In this document: positions 46,348 through 57,989 of the stretch, in pieces
How positions within the stretch are numbered: position 1 is the stretch's first letter
How the letters are laid out: each line of letters starts with the position of its first letter
Source: Blasia pusilla
Taxonomy: Eukaryota; Marchantiophyta; Marchantiopsida; Blasiales
Assembly: GCA_050084515.1 (NCBI GenBank)
Contig: CM114271.1
Location: 21,142,001-21,206,000 of the forward strand
DNA length: 64,000 nt
Reading direction: 5' to 3'
Translations under genes and position numbers: made by a program
Notes under the pieces: model-generated
Told to the model about the DNA's origin: nothing
Databases searched by the model: none
Seen by the model: the letters and a program-made list of their open reading frames with translations, nothing else

Positions 46348-47722
46348 GTGGAACAACCAAGTGTTATGAGATTGGTTGTTCATCTATCAGAGGCACAAAC
46401 TATTTACTTCAATGATCATTATATGCCTAAGGATATTTTACAAAGAAATAGGGAGACCAGCTTAACTCAATGGTTTGTTGCTAATGAACTTGATCAAACG
46501 GCTCGAGAGTATTTATATCTTGACTTTCCTTTATATTATTGCTAGAGTACAAAAAATGGATTCGTACAGTACAAAGAAGAAATGGTTGTGGTCATGCAAT
46601 TGGATGCTTATACCTTACTCATCAAGGTAAACACTTTATGTTATATTATGCTTCTATAGCCATTATTTTTAATTTGGGTTGAGTTTCTTATCTTATTTTT
46701 GAAATAAGATATGCAAGAAAATGAATGATTTTTATTCGATATTAAATGATCTTATCAATTACATATATCTCAACAGGTGATGGACAACGTCACTGGTTGG
46801 GGTTACTTCTTCATCATGTTCGAGATGCGACTTCCTATAAACAATTAAGAATTGTACATGGAGTCATATATCCAACTTTTAATGAAGTTGGTATTCAATT
46901 GGGACTTCTTTAGGATGAAGATGAAGTCTTCTCTTGCTTACAAGAAGCTTCTAAGATTCATACAGGTTCCTCACTTTGCCGATTATTTGCCGTTATTCTA
47001 GCTTATTATACACCTGATAGACCTACAACAGTATGAAGTCAATTTTTGGCTCCATTCATGGAGAGGATATTGTATGAACAACGTGAGGTAAGCAAAAGAA
47101 ATAAAACTTTGCTCATCTTTCTTTTTCTTTTCCTTCTTCCTGTTCATTATCATATCTTTTGATGGTTGGCTATTGGAGGTTGGAGAGGGTTGTGTGCCGT
47201 TACACACTTCTTTGGGAGAAGATTTTTTTCGGCTGCCATCTAACATGGTTGTTCATAGCAAGAATGTAAATGATCTTCTTGGTATTATATATGGGAATGA
47301 TCTTCAAAGGTTTCATGATATCAAATTTTTGAAGATACACCTATTCTCACATCAAGAAATAGAAATGTTGATGACATAAATACGGAAGTCATGTCTCAAT
47401 TTTCTGGGGAGATAATAACTTTTACTCTTAATATTCTTATTCTTAAGGAAAATAACTTCATTTCATTTAATTTTTAAATTTAGATAATTTATGGAAAAAA
47501 AAATTCTAACAAGTCTGTGTCATGTACATGAGCATGTTTATCTTAGTGTTGGTTCACTTCCAAACAAGGGAATGAGTTGTATCTATCCAACATAGTTCTT
47601 AAATACATGTTTATCTTCTGGACTACCTCCGCATCGCTTTAAACATTGGTGCACCAATTATGCTTTTATGGAACATGAATGGGGCCAAAGGACAAGAAAT
47701 CGGTGTATCATGCAACATATTA
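46348..47722 (+). pseudogene. Helitron pre-helicase and 5' part of the retained helicase
   Basis: MRLVVHLSEAQTIYFNDHYM, LTQWFVANELDQTAREYLYL and, from 46.78 kb, HWLGLLLHHVRDATSYKQLR, GVIYPTFNEVGIQLGLL and LFAVILAYYTPDRP form the conserved block before the helicase. After FMERILYEQRE (47.09 kb) the reading jumps to VGEGCVPLHTSLG and ILTSRNRNVDDINTEVMSQF (47.18-47.42 kb). The region with Walker A and B motifs is missing, so a large internal deletion is likely. SGLPPHRFKHWCTNYAFMEH at 47.62 kb runs into the copia insertion. Confidence 0.82.
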
Positions 47723-48047
47723 TGTTAGATAAATACATTTTAGATAAAGGTGTTCGACTTAAAATGTGTTAAAGGAACTACCTAAATGCTGCTACTCTTA
47801 GCAATCCGACATCTAACCTAAGACACTTGATCACTTGACTAGAAGGGCCACTTGGTCAGTTGGCTACTTGGCCACTTGACCACTTGGCCACTCAACCATA
47901 GAGTATCTTATCTCTAGCCACTATCCAGATTAGTATATAGTCTGGGGCTTGAATAAACATCATACTTGAAGTTCTCCATAAAGTTTAGATGTAGGTTTAC
48001 CATTGTATCATTACCATTGTGTATACATCTCTCATATATTTCTAACA
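47723..48047 (+). repeat. 5' LTR of the copia element
   Basis: 325 bp, TGTTAGATAAATAC to TTTCTAACA. Contains a degenerate array of CCACTTGG/CTACTTGG words at about 47,828-47,900. A primer binding site was not confidently assigned in AGTTATGGGCCTGAATGGG just downstream. Confidence 0.95.
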
Positions 48048-48061
48048 AGTTATGGGCCTGA

Positions 48062-48920
48062 ATGGGAATCACGATGGTTTCCATGTTGGAATCTTTGATG
48101 GTTCTGACTGGAAAGAGTGGAAGAATCGTGTTCACAATCTTCTTGTTTACAGAGATTTATGGGACGCAGTTGCTAAATGAGTATATAATACATCTGTGCC
48201 AGATGCGTCACCTACCTCTCCTTCTGAAAGTGCAGATAAAGCACCTCAAGTATATGTTCATCAACATATACTTCAAACACGGACTATTCAGCAGAATGAA
48301 AAGTTAGAAAATCAGGCTCGCGCTCTGATTTGTTTACATTTGATATGAGAACCTCTGGCTCTAACAGAACATCTTGATACAACTCAAGAATTATGGGCCT
48401 GCCTATATCGTAATTATGATACGACAGGTTCATTCTCTTTACTACACTTACAAGCGTCCATGTACAAACTCACTGTTGAATCTTGCAGATCACCTCAAGA
48501 TTTTCTGTCACAACTCAAGATTACTGCAAATAATCTTGCATCCGTAGGATCTCCTGTTCCAAACACACATCTATTCACTTTTGCAATTAGCAAACTTCAT
48601 GCTGAATACAAATCTCTCATTCACGTATTGATGTAGAAAGATAAACCTTCTTTTGACGATCTTCAAACTGGAGTATTGTATGATTCTGAACTGGATAACC
48701 TTCCAAATTTGAAAGTATTCTAGTTTCCAATTCTATTCATAATTCTACCAAGAAACGTCTATTTAAGTCTATGTTTACTAAGTATCAAAGAAAAATTCCT
48801 CAGAGGAATGCCAAACAGCCTTATTGTTACATTTGTAACGAGAAAGATCACATCTCAAGCAAATGTCCTAACAGAAAATTTCTCAAGAAATTTTGTGAGT
48901 ATTGCAAAACTCAAACATAA
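48062..48920 (+). pseudogene. Copia gag
   Basis: GFHVGIFDGSDWKEWKNRVHN, LWACLYRNYDTTGS, LHLQASMYKLTVESCRSPQD, FLSQLKITANNLASVG and FAISKLHAEYKSLIHVL match the copia gag core. The CCHC zinc knuckle C-x2-C-x4-H-x4-C (CYICNEKDHISSKC) is at 48825-48866. In-frame stops near 48177, 48345, 48633 and 48721. Confidence 0.88.
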
Positions 48921-49049
48921 GATATCTCATCTTTGCTAGTCAATACTTCACCTATCACTCAAGCATTAACACGCTCCACATGTGAGGAGCTACAACCACA
49001 TGAACCACTCTATCTGTTCATGATACAAAGATCCTCTACATCTCTTTCC

Positions 49050-49320
49050 CAGATCTTTCCAAACTTTGGATCCTTGATTCTGGTTCAAATTCCCATGTTT
49101 GTTGTCAAAGAGAATTGTTCTCTAATTTCCTTCCTATTTCTCCAATTCTCATTTCTGGAATAGGCAATGGCAAAATATATGCTACAGCTACTGGGAATGT
49201 TCAATTAAAGCTTTTTGTCAAAGGCTCTTTGGAATTACATACTCTTTCCAATGTTCTGTTCATTCCTACAAGACAACACAATATTGTTTTTGTGAAGAAA
49301 CTTGTTGAAAGTCTATAGAT
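49050..49320 (+). pseudogene. Copia protease
   Basis: LWILDSGSNSHVC (D-S-G catalytic triplet near 49,076), then ISGIGNGKIYATATGNVQLK and TLSNVLFIPT, the usual flap and C-terminal strand of copia proteases. Frame is open up to the TAG at 49,316. Confidence 0.85.
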
Positions 49321-49348
49321 ATCCTTTTCTATTCTCACAATATGTCTT

Positions 49349-50455
49349 TTGAACAAGCAAGGTCATTGTTTAGGTACAGGTTTTGCCAGGCATGGCATGT
49401 ATCTAATTGAATGTCAATCTTGTACTCCATCGATAATTTTGATAGCCAGAAGTTCATCCAATCTCTGGCACAATCATATGGAACCTCTCAACAATCAGCA
49501 TTTATTGCAACTACATCAACAAAAAATGGTTCAAGGTCTAGATCATATCAATGATCTCAATTTCTGTACAAACTGTGTTAAAAGCAAGCTCATCAGGCAA
49601 CATATCACAGGAGATGGACAAGATCTTCTTGTTCAAAAGGCTCTAGATCTGATTCACAATGATCTACCAGGACCAATGAAGACACCCAGTATTAGAAACG
49701 CCTACTATTTCTGTACTTTTCTTGACCAATATACAAAGAAATCCTTTGTCTATATTCTTCACAAGAAGTCAGATGTCTTTTCTACATTCCAGAAGTTCAA
49801 AATCATGGTTGAGAAAGAAACCGGTCTCCAGATTCGTGTTCTCAAAATAGATGGAGGTGGTGAATACATAGACTCTTCTTTCCAAGTCTTTCTTCAGACT
49901 TTTGGTATTCTTCATCAACGCATAGGAAGAGATTCTCCTATGTAGAATGGATCTGCTAAAAGACTCAACCACACACTACAGGAAAAGGCAAGATGTATGC
50001 TCATTCACATGCGCCTTTCTATATCATTTTGGGGAGAAGCAATTGTTACAGCTAACTATCTTCGAAACTTGAGTCCTACTCAAACTCTTTCAACAACACC
50101 TTCTGAAGCTTGGAGTGGTCTCAAACCTACTCTCACATATCTTCGAGTGTTTGGATGTCAATAATTTGCTCTCATTCCAGTTGAGAGAAGAAGAAAGATG
50201 GATTCTACGGGTGAAGAATGTATATTCCTTGGTTATCATATTGGTTCTAGATGTTATAAACTTTTCAATCCCAATACAAAACGTGTTTTTCTTAGCAAAG
50301 ATGTTGTCTTCAATGAAGATACTCCTTTCACCTTCTCTCTTGTTGTTCACTCTACTTATTCTCCATTTTTTTATTCTTTCCCAGTAGAAAACTCTGAACC
50401 GATAACTGTCCCTAAAGCAATTAAAAAAAAAACTACAGTTCAGAAAAATATTTAA
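49349..50455 (+). pseudogene. Copia integrase
   Basis: GAG-pre-integrase part LWHNHMEPLNNQHLLQL and FCTNCVKSKLIRQH (zinc region). The core has LDLIHNDLPGPMKTPS (first Asp region), YYFCTFLDQYTKKSFVYIL, LKIDGGGEYIDSSFQVFL (second Asp region) and, after a TAG at about 49,943, NGSAKRLNHTLQEKARCML, where the usual Glu of the xxER motif is Lys (AKRLN). A further TAA is at 50,162. The tail GYHIGSRCYKLFNPNTKRVF is typical. Confidence 0.9.
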
Positions 50456-50679
50456 ATAGTGGGAGATACTTCAAGAAAAATAGGTGTTGTTGCTTTAGAG
50501 AAATCCATGGGACATTTTCCCACGTATTTTCATCCTAGGCGATCATCATGAACATCTGTACCAGTACATATGTATGATACTGCTTGCTCAAACATTCCTC
50601 TCTCTTCTTGTATCCAATCTGATCCACTCACAAGAACAGAAGCCCTCTCTAGATCAGATTCTCATGGTGGCAAACTGCT

Positions 50680-51351
50680 ATGGAAGCTGAAATTTCCTCT
50701 CTTCATGAAAACAAAACATGGATTCTTGTGACAAATCCTAAAAAGCGCAAGTCATTCACATATACTACCAATATAGTCTCTTGTAAATGGGTTTTTAAGA
50801 TCAAGCGGTCTTCTTCAGGAAGTATTCTCAAGTACAAAGCCAGGCTAGTAGCCAAAGGTTATTCACAGAAAGAAGGAATTGATTACAAAGAAACATTTTC
50901 TCCTGTCATAAATATCACTTCTCTCCGGATGCTGCTTTCCATTGCTGTTGTTCGCAACGCTGAACTACATCAAATGGACGTCAAGATTGCTTTTTCTTCA
51001 TGGTGATCTACAAGAAATTATATATATGCATCAACCTCCCGGTTTTGAGGTAACTGATCAAGGTCCACATGTATGTCTTATGAAGAAAGCTCTTTATGGC
51101 TTGAAGCAATCCTCCCGAGCTTGGTATCAAAAGATGGATAGATATTTGACTTTTGCATGTTTTCTCAGAAGTACTTATGATCCTTGTTTGTATCACAAAC
51201 GATCTTCTACAGATCAATTACTCATAATTTCTATATATGTAAATGATCTTGCTATTATAGCAGATAATCGCATTCAGCTACAACAATTTAAAATTCATGT
51301 TCAGTCCATTTTTAAAATGGTTGACGTGGGAGAGCTTCATCACTTGTTATG
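50680..51351 (+). pseudogene. Copia reverse transcriptase
   Basis: MEAEISSLHENKTWILV, CKWVFKIKRSSSGSILKYKA, RLVAKGYSQKEGIDYKETFS and LHQMDVKIAF. After a frameshift near 51,000, FLHGDLQEIIYMHQPPGF, KKALYGLKQSSRAWYQKMD and LIISIYVNDLAII follow. The catalytic box is YVND instead of YVDD, a G-to-A type change. Confidence 0.93.
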
Positions 51352-51358
51352 ACTTCAG

Positions 51359-52214
51359 GTGGTAAGAGACAGGGCACGTCACAAGATTTCTTTGCATCAA
51401 AAAAGGTATATCTGTGAAAAACTTGTAGAATTCGGTATGAAATATTTTCATACAGTTTCTACCCCTTCTATGTCTGGGACAACATTGTCCAAGCCCACAT
51501 CTGCTCCTACAAGTGATGATCTTGCTCATTTTCAGCAATATCCATATGCTACGATAGTTGGAAGTCTTATGTATGCTTCAACCATGACTCATCTTGACAT
51601 CTCTTTCAGTGTCGGCCAGTTATGTAAATACATGTCCAACTATTCTATTGAGCATTGGCAAGCTGCCAGGCATGTTCTAAGGTATTTGAAGGGAACTTCC
51701 AATATGGGTATCACCTTTGATGGTTCCACCCATGATTTTACTCTTCAGGCCTATGTAGATGCAAGTTTCGCTTCTTCTAAAGATGATAGAAAATATATTT
51801 CAGGATTTGTTCTTATCATGGCACGAGGTGCAGTACATTGGGCCTCAAGGAAGCGGGCACAATTCTTGCAGTCTACTATAGAAATTTGAATATATAGCCC
51901 TTAATGAGGGCATCAAAGAAATACTTTGGATTCGACATTTACTTGCTGAGATTGGTTTTTTACTGCAAACTCCAACAATTCTTTACAAAGACAATCAAGC
52001 TGCAATTCAACTATCAAATAATTTTTGTTCCAATTCCAAAATTGGACATTTGGAACTAAAATACTTCTTCATATCAGAACACATTCAACAAAAAAATATT
52101 CGTCTACAAGAATGCAGATCTTTAGTTCAGGCTGCTGATGTTTTGACTAAAAGTCTATCTAAAGGCCAACAGTATTTTTTACTCCAAATATTAGGATGTA
52201 GGATATGCAACTGA
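51359..52214 (+). pseudogene. Copia RNase H
   Basis: YATIVGSLMYASTMTHLDIS, QAARHVLRYLKGTSNMGITF, LQAYVDASFASSKDDRKYIS and HWASRKRAQFLQSTIE, then after a frameshift at about 51,885 EYIALNEGIKEILWIRHLL, ILYKDNQAAIQLSNN and ADVLTKSLSKGQQYF. Normal C-terminal end of copia pol. Confidence 0.92.
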
Positions 52215-52286
52215 GTGGGAGATACGACACTTTTCGAGTAGACAGCTGCATGTTCTTCCAACTAGATTATCCTAGCTCAGTGGGAG

Positions 52287-52660
52287 TGTTAGATAAATAC
52301 ATTTTAGATAAAGGTGTTTGACTTAAAATGTGTTAAAGGAACTACCTAAATGCTCCTACTCTTAGCAGTCCGACATCTAACCTAAGACACTTGATCACTT
52401 GACTAAAAGGGCCACTTGGTCAGTTGGCTACTTGGACATTTGGCTACTTGCCCACTTGACCACTTGGCTAAAAGGGCCACTTGGCCACTTGGGTACTTGG
52501 CCACTCAGCCACAGACTATCTTATCTCTAGCCACTATCCAGATTAGTATATAGTCTAGGGCTTGAATAAACATCATACTTGAAGTTCTCCATAAAGTTTA
52601 GACGCAGCTTTACCATTGTATCATTACCATTGTGTATACATCTCTCATATGTTTCTAACA
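52287..52660 (+). repeat. 3' LTR of the copia element
   Basis: 374 bp, 49 bp longer than the 5' LTR because the CACTTGGC-type array (52,390-52,510) has extra units, including a second CTAAAAGGGCCACTTGG. Confidence 0.95.
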
Positions 52661-52919
52661 TATTATTGATGTTGAAATTATCACGGGGAGGAATATGAGA
52701 AATCAAATTTTCATTCCATGTATCGCATTGATTGCTTCTGACTTATGGTTACCTTTTGATTTACACAGATTCGAATTCCCTATCTGTCCAACTTTTGCCA
52801 TGACTATTAACAAATCAAACTTTATGAATGGTTGGAATATACTTACCATGCCTGTATTTTCTCATGGTCATTTGTACGTTGCGTTGAGTAGGACAAAGGA
52901 ATTCAATTCATATTCATGA
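52661..52919 (+). pseudogene. Helitron helicase C-terminus
   Basis: IDVEIITGRN, IFIPCIALIASDLWLPFDLH, RFEFPICPTFAMTINKSNF and TMPVFSHGHLYVALSRTKEF are the last helicase motifs of Helitrons (FAMTINKSQGQ and LYVALSR region). The GQ of the Q-G-Q motif is changed. Frame ends at TGA 52919. Confidence 0.93.
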
Positions 52920-54069
52920 TTGGTAGTGATACACATTCCAATGAAGAAGGTGATTACATTAGAACTATTTAATAACATGTACTACTTGTTTCTCCCTTAG
53001 TCTTGTTTTGTAAATGTTTCAGTACATGTGGTGTGGATCATAATAGAGTTTTAGATCTCGATATTTGATGCATTTTTAAGGGAAAACTCATAATAATCAT
53101 CCACCATAACTCCTCTAATTGTCAAAATATCTCGTTCCATACCATGAAAGGGTTGAATATTTAGAGTCCCTCACCTTGTGTGAATCATTCCAACTCTTAC
53201 AATGTACAATGAAGTCATGAAACTCTATTGTATCCGTGGCCCTTACAAAAAGTCGTCCATCTCATACGCTTAAGCACGAAAACTACTCAACTTGTGCGAT
53301 GACTCTTTGCCAAATGCCTCCTCTAAGACCTCTCCTCCATTTGAGGATATATGACACTCAAGAAGGTTGATGTGGCCTCTCACGTGAAGATCCTCAATAA
53401 CCTCGTATCACTCCCTGTAAAACCGAGTGTAAAACCTTTAGTAGTACTCTGCAGTGTACTACCTTGTCTCTCAAGATTTCAAATGAACATCGTGATGACC
53501 CTTGCCCCTCCTCACACGATCACTCTCAAACCCACAATCAGTCAGCCACTTAGAAATAAACTAACCCTGCGACAATCAACCTTCACACTCTCACACTAAG
53601 ACGTGCACAACATAGCAATAAGCGACATAATGCAACAATCCTTTATGCTAATTGATCCTCTCATCAACATTGGGAACTACTAACCTCAAAATCCCACATA
53701 TGTATATGTCTCCTATCTTCATGCATAAGCGATGCTTCCAATATCCCTGGCTACAAACCCAATACTGCAACAAATACCCAACATCTGAACATCCCTCAAA
53801 AGTATAGGGCAAAAGGCTACAATGATTGAGTTGAAATTAATATTAATGTGGCTCCTAAGTAACTACAACTCGATCCCAACTCCGACACAAAATCATACTA
53901 CTCAAATCGTGAGCACATCGTACTCCTCAATCCTCCTTGATGATGCGATACAGAACGATGCAATAAAGGCGACACGATATAACTACAAACAACACAATAT
54001 AACACTCCATGGAAAAATAAGGCAACCAACATCATCCCTTCTGCCAAATATTTTAGGATGGATCGATGA
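52920..54069. other. Region after the Helitron coding part, nothing recognised
   Basis: Should contain the Helitron 3' end, but no hairpin followed by CTRR was found. Contains CCATACCATGAAAGGGTTGA at 53,136, repeated as CACACCATGAAAGGGTTAAA at 60,770, so it is partly repetitive. Confidence 0.45.
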
Positions 54070-54605
54070 GAATCTATAGCACGCGTTCAAGGAGATTAGA
54101 GGATAGTCTCAAGTTGGTTGAGCATGATCTATTGAGGCCTTGGATAACCTGAGAGAGGAGATTTCCCCTTTTTTTGGCTCATTTGGAGCTTATCGAGGAA
54201 CTTACGATTTCAAGTAAGTTCTTATTAGAAGCATATTTGACTTCAGCCTTTGCCCCTACAACAGGAAATAAGCAAAGAAAGGAACGTGTAAGCACAAGAT
54301 ACCGTAGAGAGAGCTTTGGAGTTCATTCGATCATTGTTGAACCTCTTGGCATGAGGCGGCAGAGATATGGTCCTCCTTGCCTTGTAAGTAACCAAAGGCT
54401 CTCATTAGGAGAGTGGGTTTGGTTTGACATGAGATAGAAATGAAGATTATGTGCACCATTGGAGCGATGTTGATTTATTCAAGATATTTTGGTATAGGAT
54501 TTCTTCAGTATTCAGATGTCATGTATGAGTGTGTTATCTTATGTTTATCTGTTTGCAGTCAATGATAAGGATGTATGTTCTGTAGTAATGTGTATGCACG
54601 TGACA
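54070..54605 (+). repeat. Dispersed repeat R3, copy 4
   Basis: Colinear with 8215-8841: ATTGAGGCC..GGATAACCTGAGAG, TCATTTGGAGC, TGTTGAACCTCTTGGCATGAGG and GGTTTGGTTTGACATGAGATAG, ending GTGTATGCACGTGACA. Confidence 0.6.
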
Positions 54606-55805
54606 CCTCCTTTATCATCAAAACACTCTACTCCTTACAGTTGGTGGTCCTCTTCAATCAAGATGCTACCCCATGCGGTGGCGCCACGAGCAGAAATTGG
54701 CGACAGATTGCGGCTATGGGCGTCAAAGCACCATACTCGATAAACACATAGTAGCTACATGCCAATACGCCTAGCATAGTAGAGAGAAAAACTTAGATCT
54801 ATCAATCAAAATATCTCTTGACATTGCTCAAAAGCCAATCCACAATGATCGATGACGAGATAGCTACACTAGTCTTAATAATGTTGACGACAAAAATTAT
54901 CAACAACAACCATTATTCAACACTAACACTCCCTCTCAAGATCTACAAGGTTGTAATTGGCATCGAAAAATTATAGGGCCCGTCGGCAAAATGCATGGTA
55001 GTGACAATCCATGATTGGATGGCTACGAGCTGTGGCTAAACAATAGTAGATGATTTTCATATAGGTGACGATGTGTGGATGACCGTAGTAATAGCAAAAA
55101 ATGGACTTAAAAATATGCTAATGCTCAAACGGATTGATGGAAATGGCGACGGCTAAGAAAGGAATGTTGACTGCTAGAGTGACATACACTTGGTTGAGTG
55201 AGATGGACGGGGCTAGCAATTCCAAGATGAATGTAGTTTGGTTATGTTAGCATGTATAGGACAGACATAACGTGGCCAAAAGGTTCCGCGCACTCTGCTA
55301 TCAAAAGTAAAATACAACATGTGACCGACGGACCAAAAGGATAGACACGATGCGGACATGGCAGAAGCACCAAGTCGATCATAACTCCTATTGCGACCAC
55401 ACTACAGGGTTGAGTATATGTTCTAGGTCGGTTGGCAGTGGAAAGTTGGCAACTGACAAGCTAAAACACCCTAGGATGTGAGCCAAAAGCCGATTGCCCC
55501 AAAATATTCGGTTGCATTTCTACGTTAATTTATTTCACTTCAATTTTTCACTTATAAATACAGCAAAACAAAAAACAAAAATATGCTCCCAAGAACCCCA
55601 ACATGGTGGCTCTACTCCCCATAATGAAATTCTATACAAATTTGGGAAAAAAATTTACATGCCTCTCTATCAAACGGAAAATTAACTCACAAAAAACACC
55701 AATCATCAACTCTTACTCTTGTGACCACTTTCATGAGCCAGTAAGTTGAAAACACCGTCCTCAACCTCCAAAACCTGCAAGGAATCGAACCTCCTCGAAT
55801 GGACG
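54606..55805. other. Intergenic or LINE 5' region, nothing recognised
   Basis: No family signature. The part close to 55,800 may be the 5' untranslated region of the LINE that follows. Confidence 0.4.
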
Positions 55806-55810
55806 GCTTA

Positions 55811-56502
55811 GAAGACAACTCTGGAATTAGAGCTGGTCGCTTTGAGGGCTGAAAACATGCAATTGAAGAAGGACTTAGCTGCCTGCTTCAAAGAGGATAA
55901 CACTCAGCTTGGGAAAGCAATGCAAGAGTACCGTGTAACGGGAACGACCTGCAAATCTGTTAGAACTGGACTGAAGTAGTGGGCAAGCACACAACCACAA
56001 CACAAATCACGGAGGTTGCAACAGGTAGCCAAAGAGGTAGCAAAAGAGGAAGCGAGATAGGGTCCTAGAAATCCAGGATAGGAAAACCAGAGAACTCAAT
56101 TTAGTTATCATGGGACGCACTTTTCCAAGGAAGAAGCGTAATTCAGTTTTGCAAGAGAAGGTCTTCACAACTCTCGGGGTCACACCAACAGTCACCTTCA
56201 CAGGGATCAGACTTGGGAAAGGAACAGTGGACCGACCAGCACCAATGTTGGTACAATTTGATCCCTCACAACGGGGACTAGCGATGGAAATGAGGTTGGC
56301 CATCCTCCGTAGTAAAGCAGTCTTTAAAGGATCTGCTATCCGTATCTTCCCAGATCTGACCACCAAGCAAAGAGCAACACTCCCTATTGAAAGGGAGAAG
56401 GTTCAGGCTGCCCGCAACAACGGTCTTTGGAGTGAACTCAGGGAAGGAAAGGCCACGACACCAGTACCTAGGAGAAACAAAAATGCCGCACCAACACGAT
56501 AA
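55811..56502 (+). pseudogene. LINE ORF1 (L1 ORF1p-like)
   Basis: LELELVALRAENMQLKKDLA with heptad-like leucines is a coiled coil (55,815-55,920). It is followed by RKTRELNLVIMG, GIRLGKGTVDRPAPMLVQFD and RSKAVFKGSAIRIFPDLTTK, then ERE....AARNNGLWSEL. This matches the RRM and C-terminal domain of L1-type ORF1 proteins, which bind the element RNA. A stop near 55,977 and a frameshift separate the halves. Confidence 0.75.
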
Positions 56503-56659
56503 ACAGGAGGGGCAATGAGCGAAAACTCGGATTCCAACCAGGGAATTAGCAATTCTACTACTCGGAACCAGGACTTGGAGGTGACAAACCTACATGACAA
56601 GACCTCCCTATAGGGAATGGAGAATGGGAAGGATATTACCAACCCATCCATTCAGGCAG

Positions 56660-57957
56660 TTTTTCACAATTGTGGAGGACCATTCTGGTCCAGAGGCAAT
56701 GGCATTACATATCTGGGCACAAAACTAGACCTTGTCTTTTTTGCTGAAACACATGAACATGATTCCAACCGCAATCCCAACACATAGGACTTCCACGTTT
56801 TTGCTACCCACAACCCACTCACCAACAGCAAAAGCAAAGGACACGGTGGCCTGGCATGCTTGGTAGCACCATGGTTACAACCTTTTGTCTCCATAGCCAA
56901 CATTGATGAGGAGAAACACTTCCTCTGGATCAAGGTCAACAAAGAAGTGGGGTTACCGAAAGATCTCCTCATTGCTGTTTGCTACTTCACTCCCACTGTG
57001 CTCAAAAGAGAATTCCCGTATGAGGCTCTCTCTACATCTATTGAGCACCACATGTACAGGGGAAATATCCTCCTAGTAGGAAATTTCAACGGGAGAACGG
57101 CCAACACTCAAGCTCCAATCTACATGTCAAACAACACTAACGTGGAAGGGATTGATACTCAGTCGGCTGATGGGTCTCTCAGAGAAGTATTCTTCCCACA
57201 CATGCAACGCAACTCAGTGGACAAGGAAAAAACAGCCAATGGAGAGAAACTTCTCCAACTTTGCTCAACACATTGTTTGGTACTCGCCAATGGCATGGCT
57301 ATATGGCCACAGTCAGGAGCTTGCACTTCCATTGGACACTGTGACTCCAACAGAGAAACCTCGACATCAGTGGTTGACTACCTGATTGGGGAAGTACATC
57401 AACTACCACATCTGGTTGCCAATGTGCAGGTCACACACGTTCTAGAATCTGATCATGAACCACTCTACTTTGACATCATGGTCTCCAAAACCATCCCAGA
57501 GGCTGTAGAAAAATTAACCTTGCCGACCAAATGTCTATACACTCTCCTTCAGGAAAAGAAAGATGAACTCATCACACTCGTCAACAAGGCTCTTACAAAG
57601 TGCTCACCCACAGTGAACACGACTGAGTTCAGCGACATCCTACATCAATGTTGCAGAAAAGTCCTACCTTTCCAACTGTATGGAGGCAAACACATTAGAT
57701 CCACTTCTACGTTCTTCTCCCAACCCTGGTTTGACAAGGACTGCAAAGAGGCCCGCAGGGAGCTGAATCACCGGCTGAGGGAGGATCCACACTCTCCACA
57801 CACTCGATTATTGCAGAAAACTTACAAACGATTGGTACGTAGGAAGAAACACAAATACATTGCCATCAAGATCACAGAGTTCAGAGAACAGATGAAATAC
57901 CAATCGGCCAAATTCTGGAGAATACTCAGGAATAGACAGAACATCATTCCACTCTAA
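56660..57957 (+). pseudogene. LINE APE-type endonuclease and RT linker
   Basis: LDLVFFAETHEHD (catalytic Glu), GHGGLACLVAP, NILLVGNFNGRTA (normally GDFN; Asp is Asn), SVVDYLIGEVHQL and VLESDHEPLYFDI (catalytic SDH). This endonuclease nicks target DNA to prime reverse transcription. The last part (WFDKDCKEARRELNHRL, RRKKHKYIAIK) is the usual linker to RT. A long open frame runs from 56860 to 57957, with one stop near 56,786 upstream. Confidence 0.9.
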
Positions 57958-57989
57958 GATCTATAGATCTGGACCACATATGGTACCCA

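Larger units (their letters stand above)
47718..52665 (+). mobile_element. Ty1/copia retrotransposon, full length but dead, TSD TATTA
   Basis: LTRs at 47723-48047 and 52287-52660, both TGTTAG...CTAACA. The duplication TATTA is at 47718-47722 and 52661-52665. Gag, protease, integrase, RT and RNase H come in copia order (integrase before RT). The purine tract AGTGGGAG directly precedes the 3' LTR. It lies inside Helitron helicase codons: the host frame reads CIMQHI before and IDVEIITGRN after once the insertion is ignored. Multiple stops and frameshifts inactivate it. Confidence 0.96.

Noticed and set aside
47914-48135. Coding frame across the copia 5' LTR
   Set aside because: Lies in the LTR and leader; no gag similarity in that frame.
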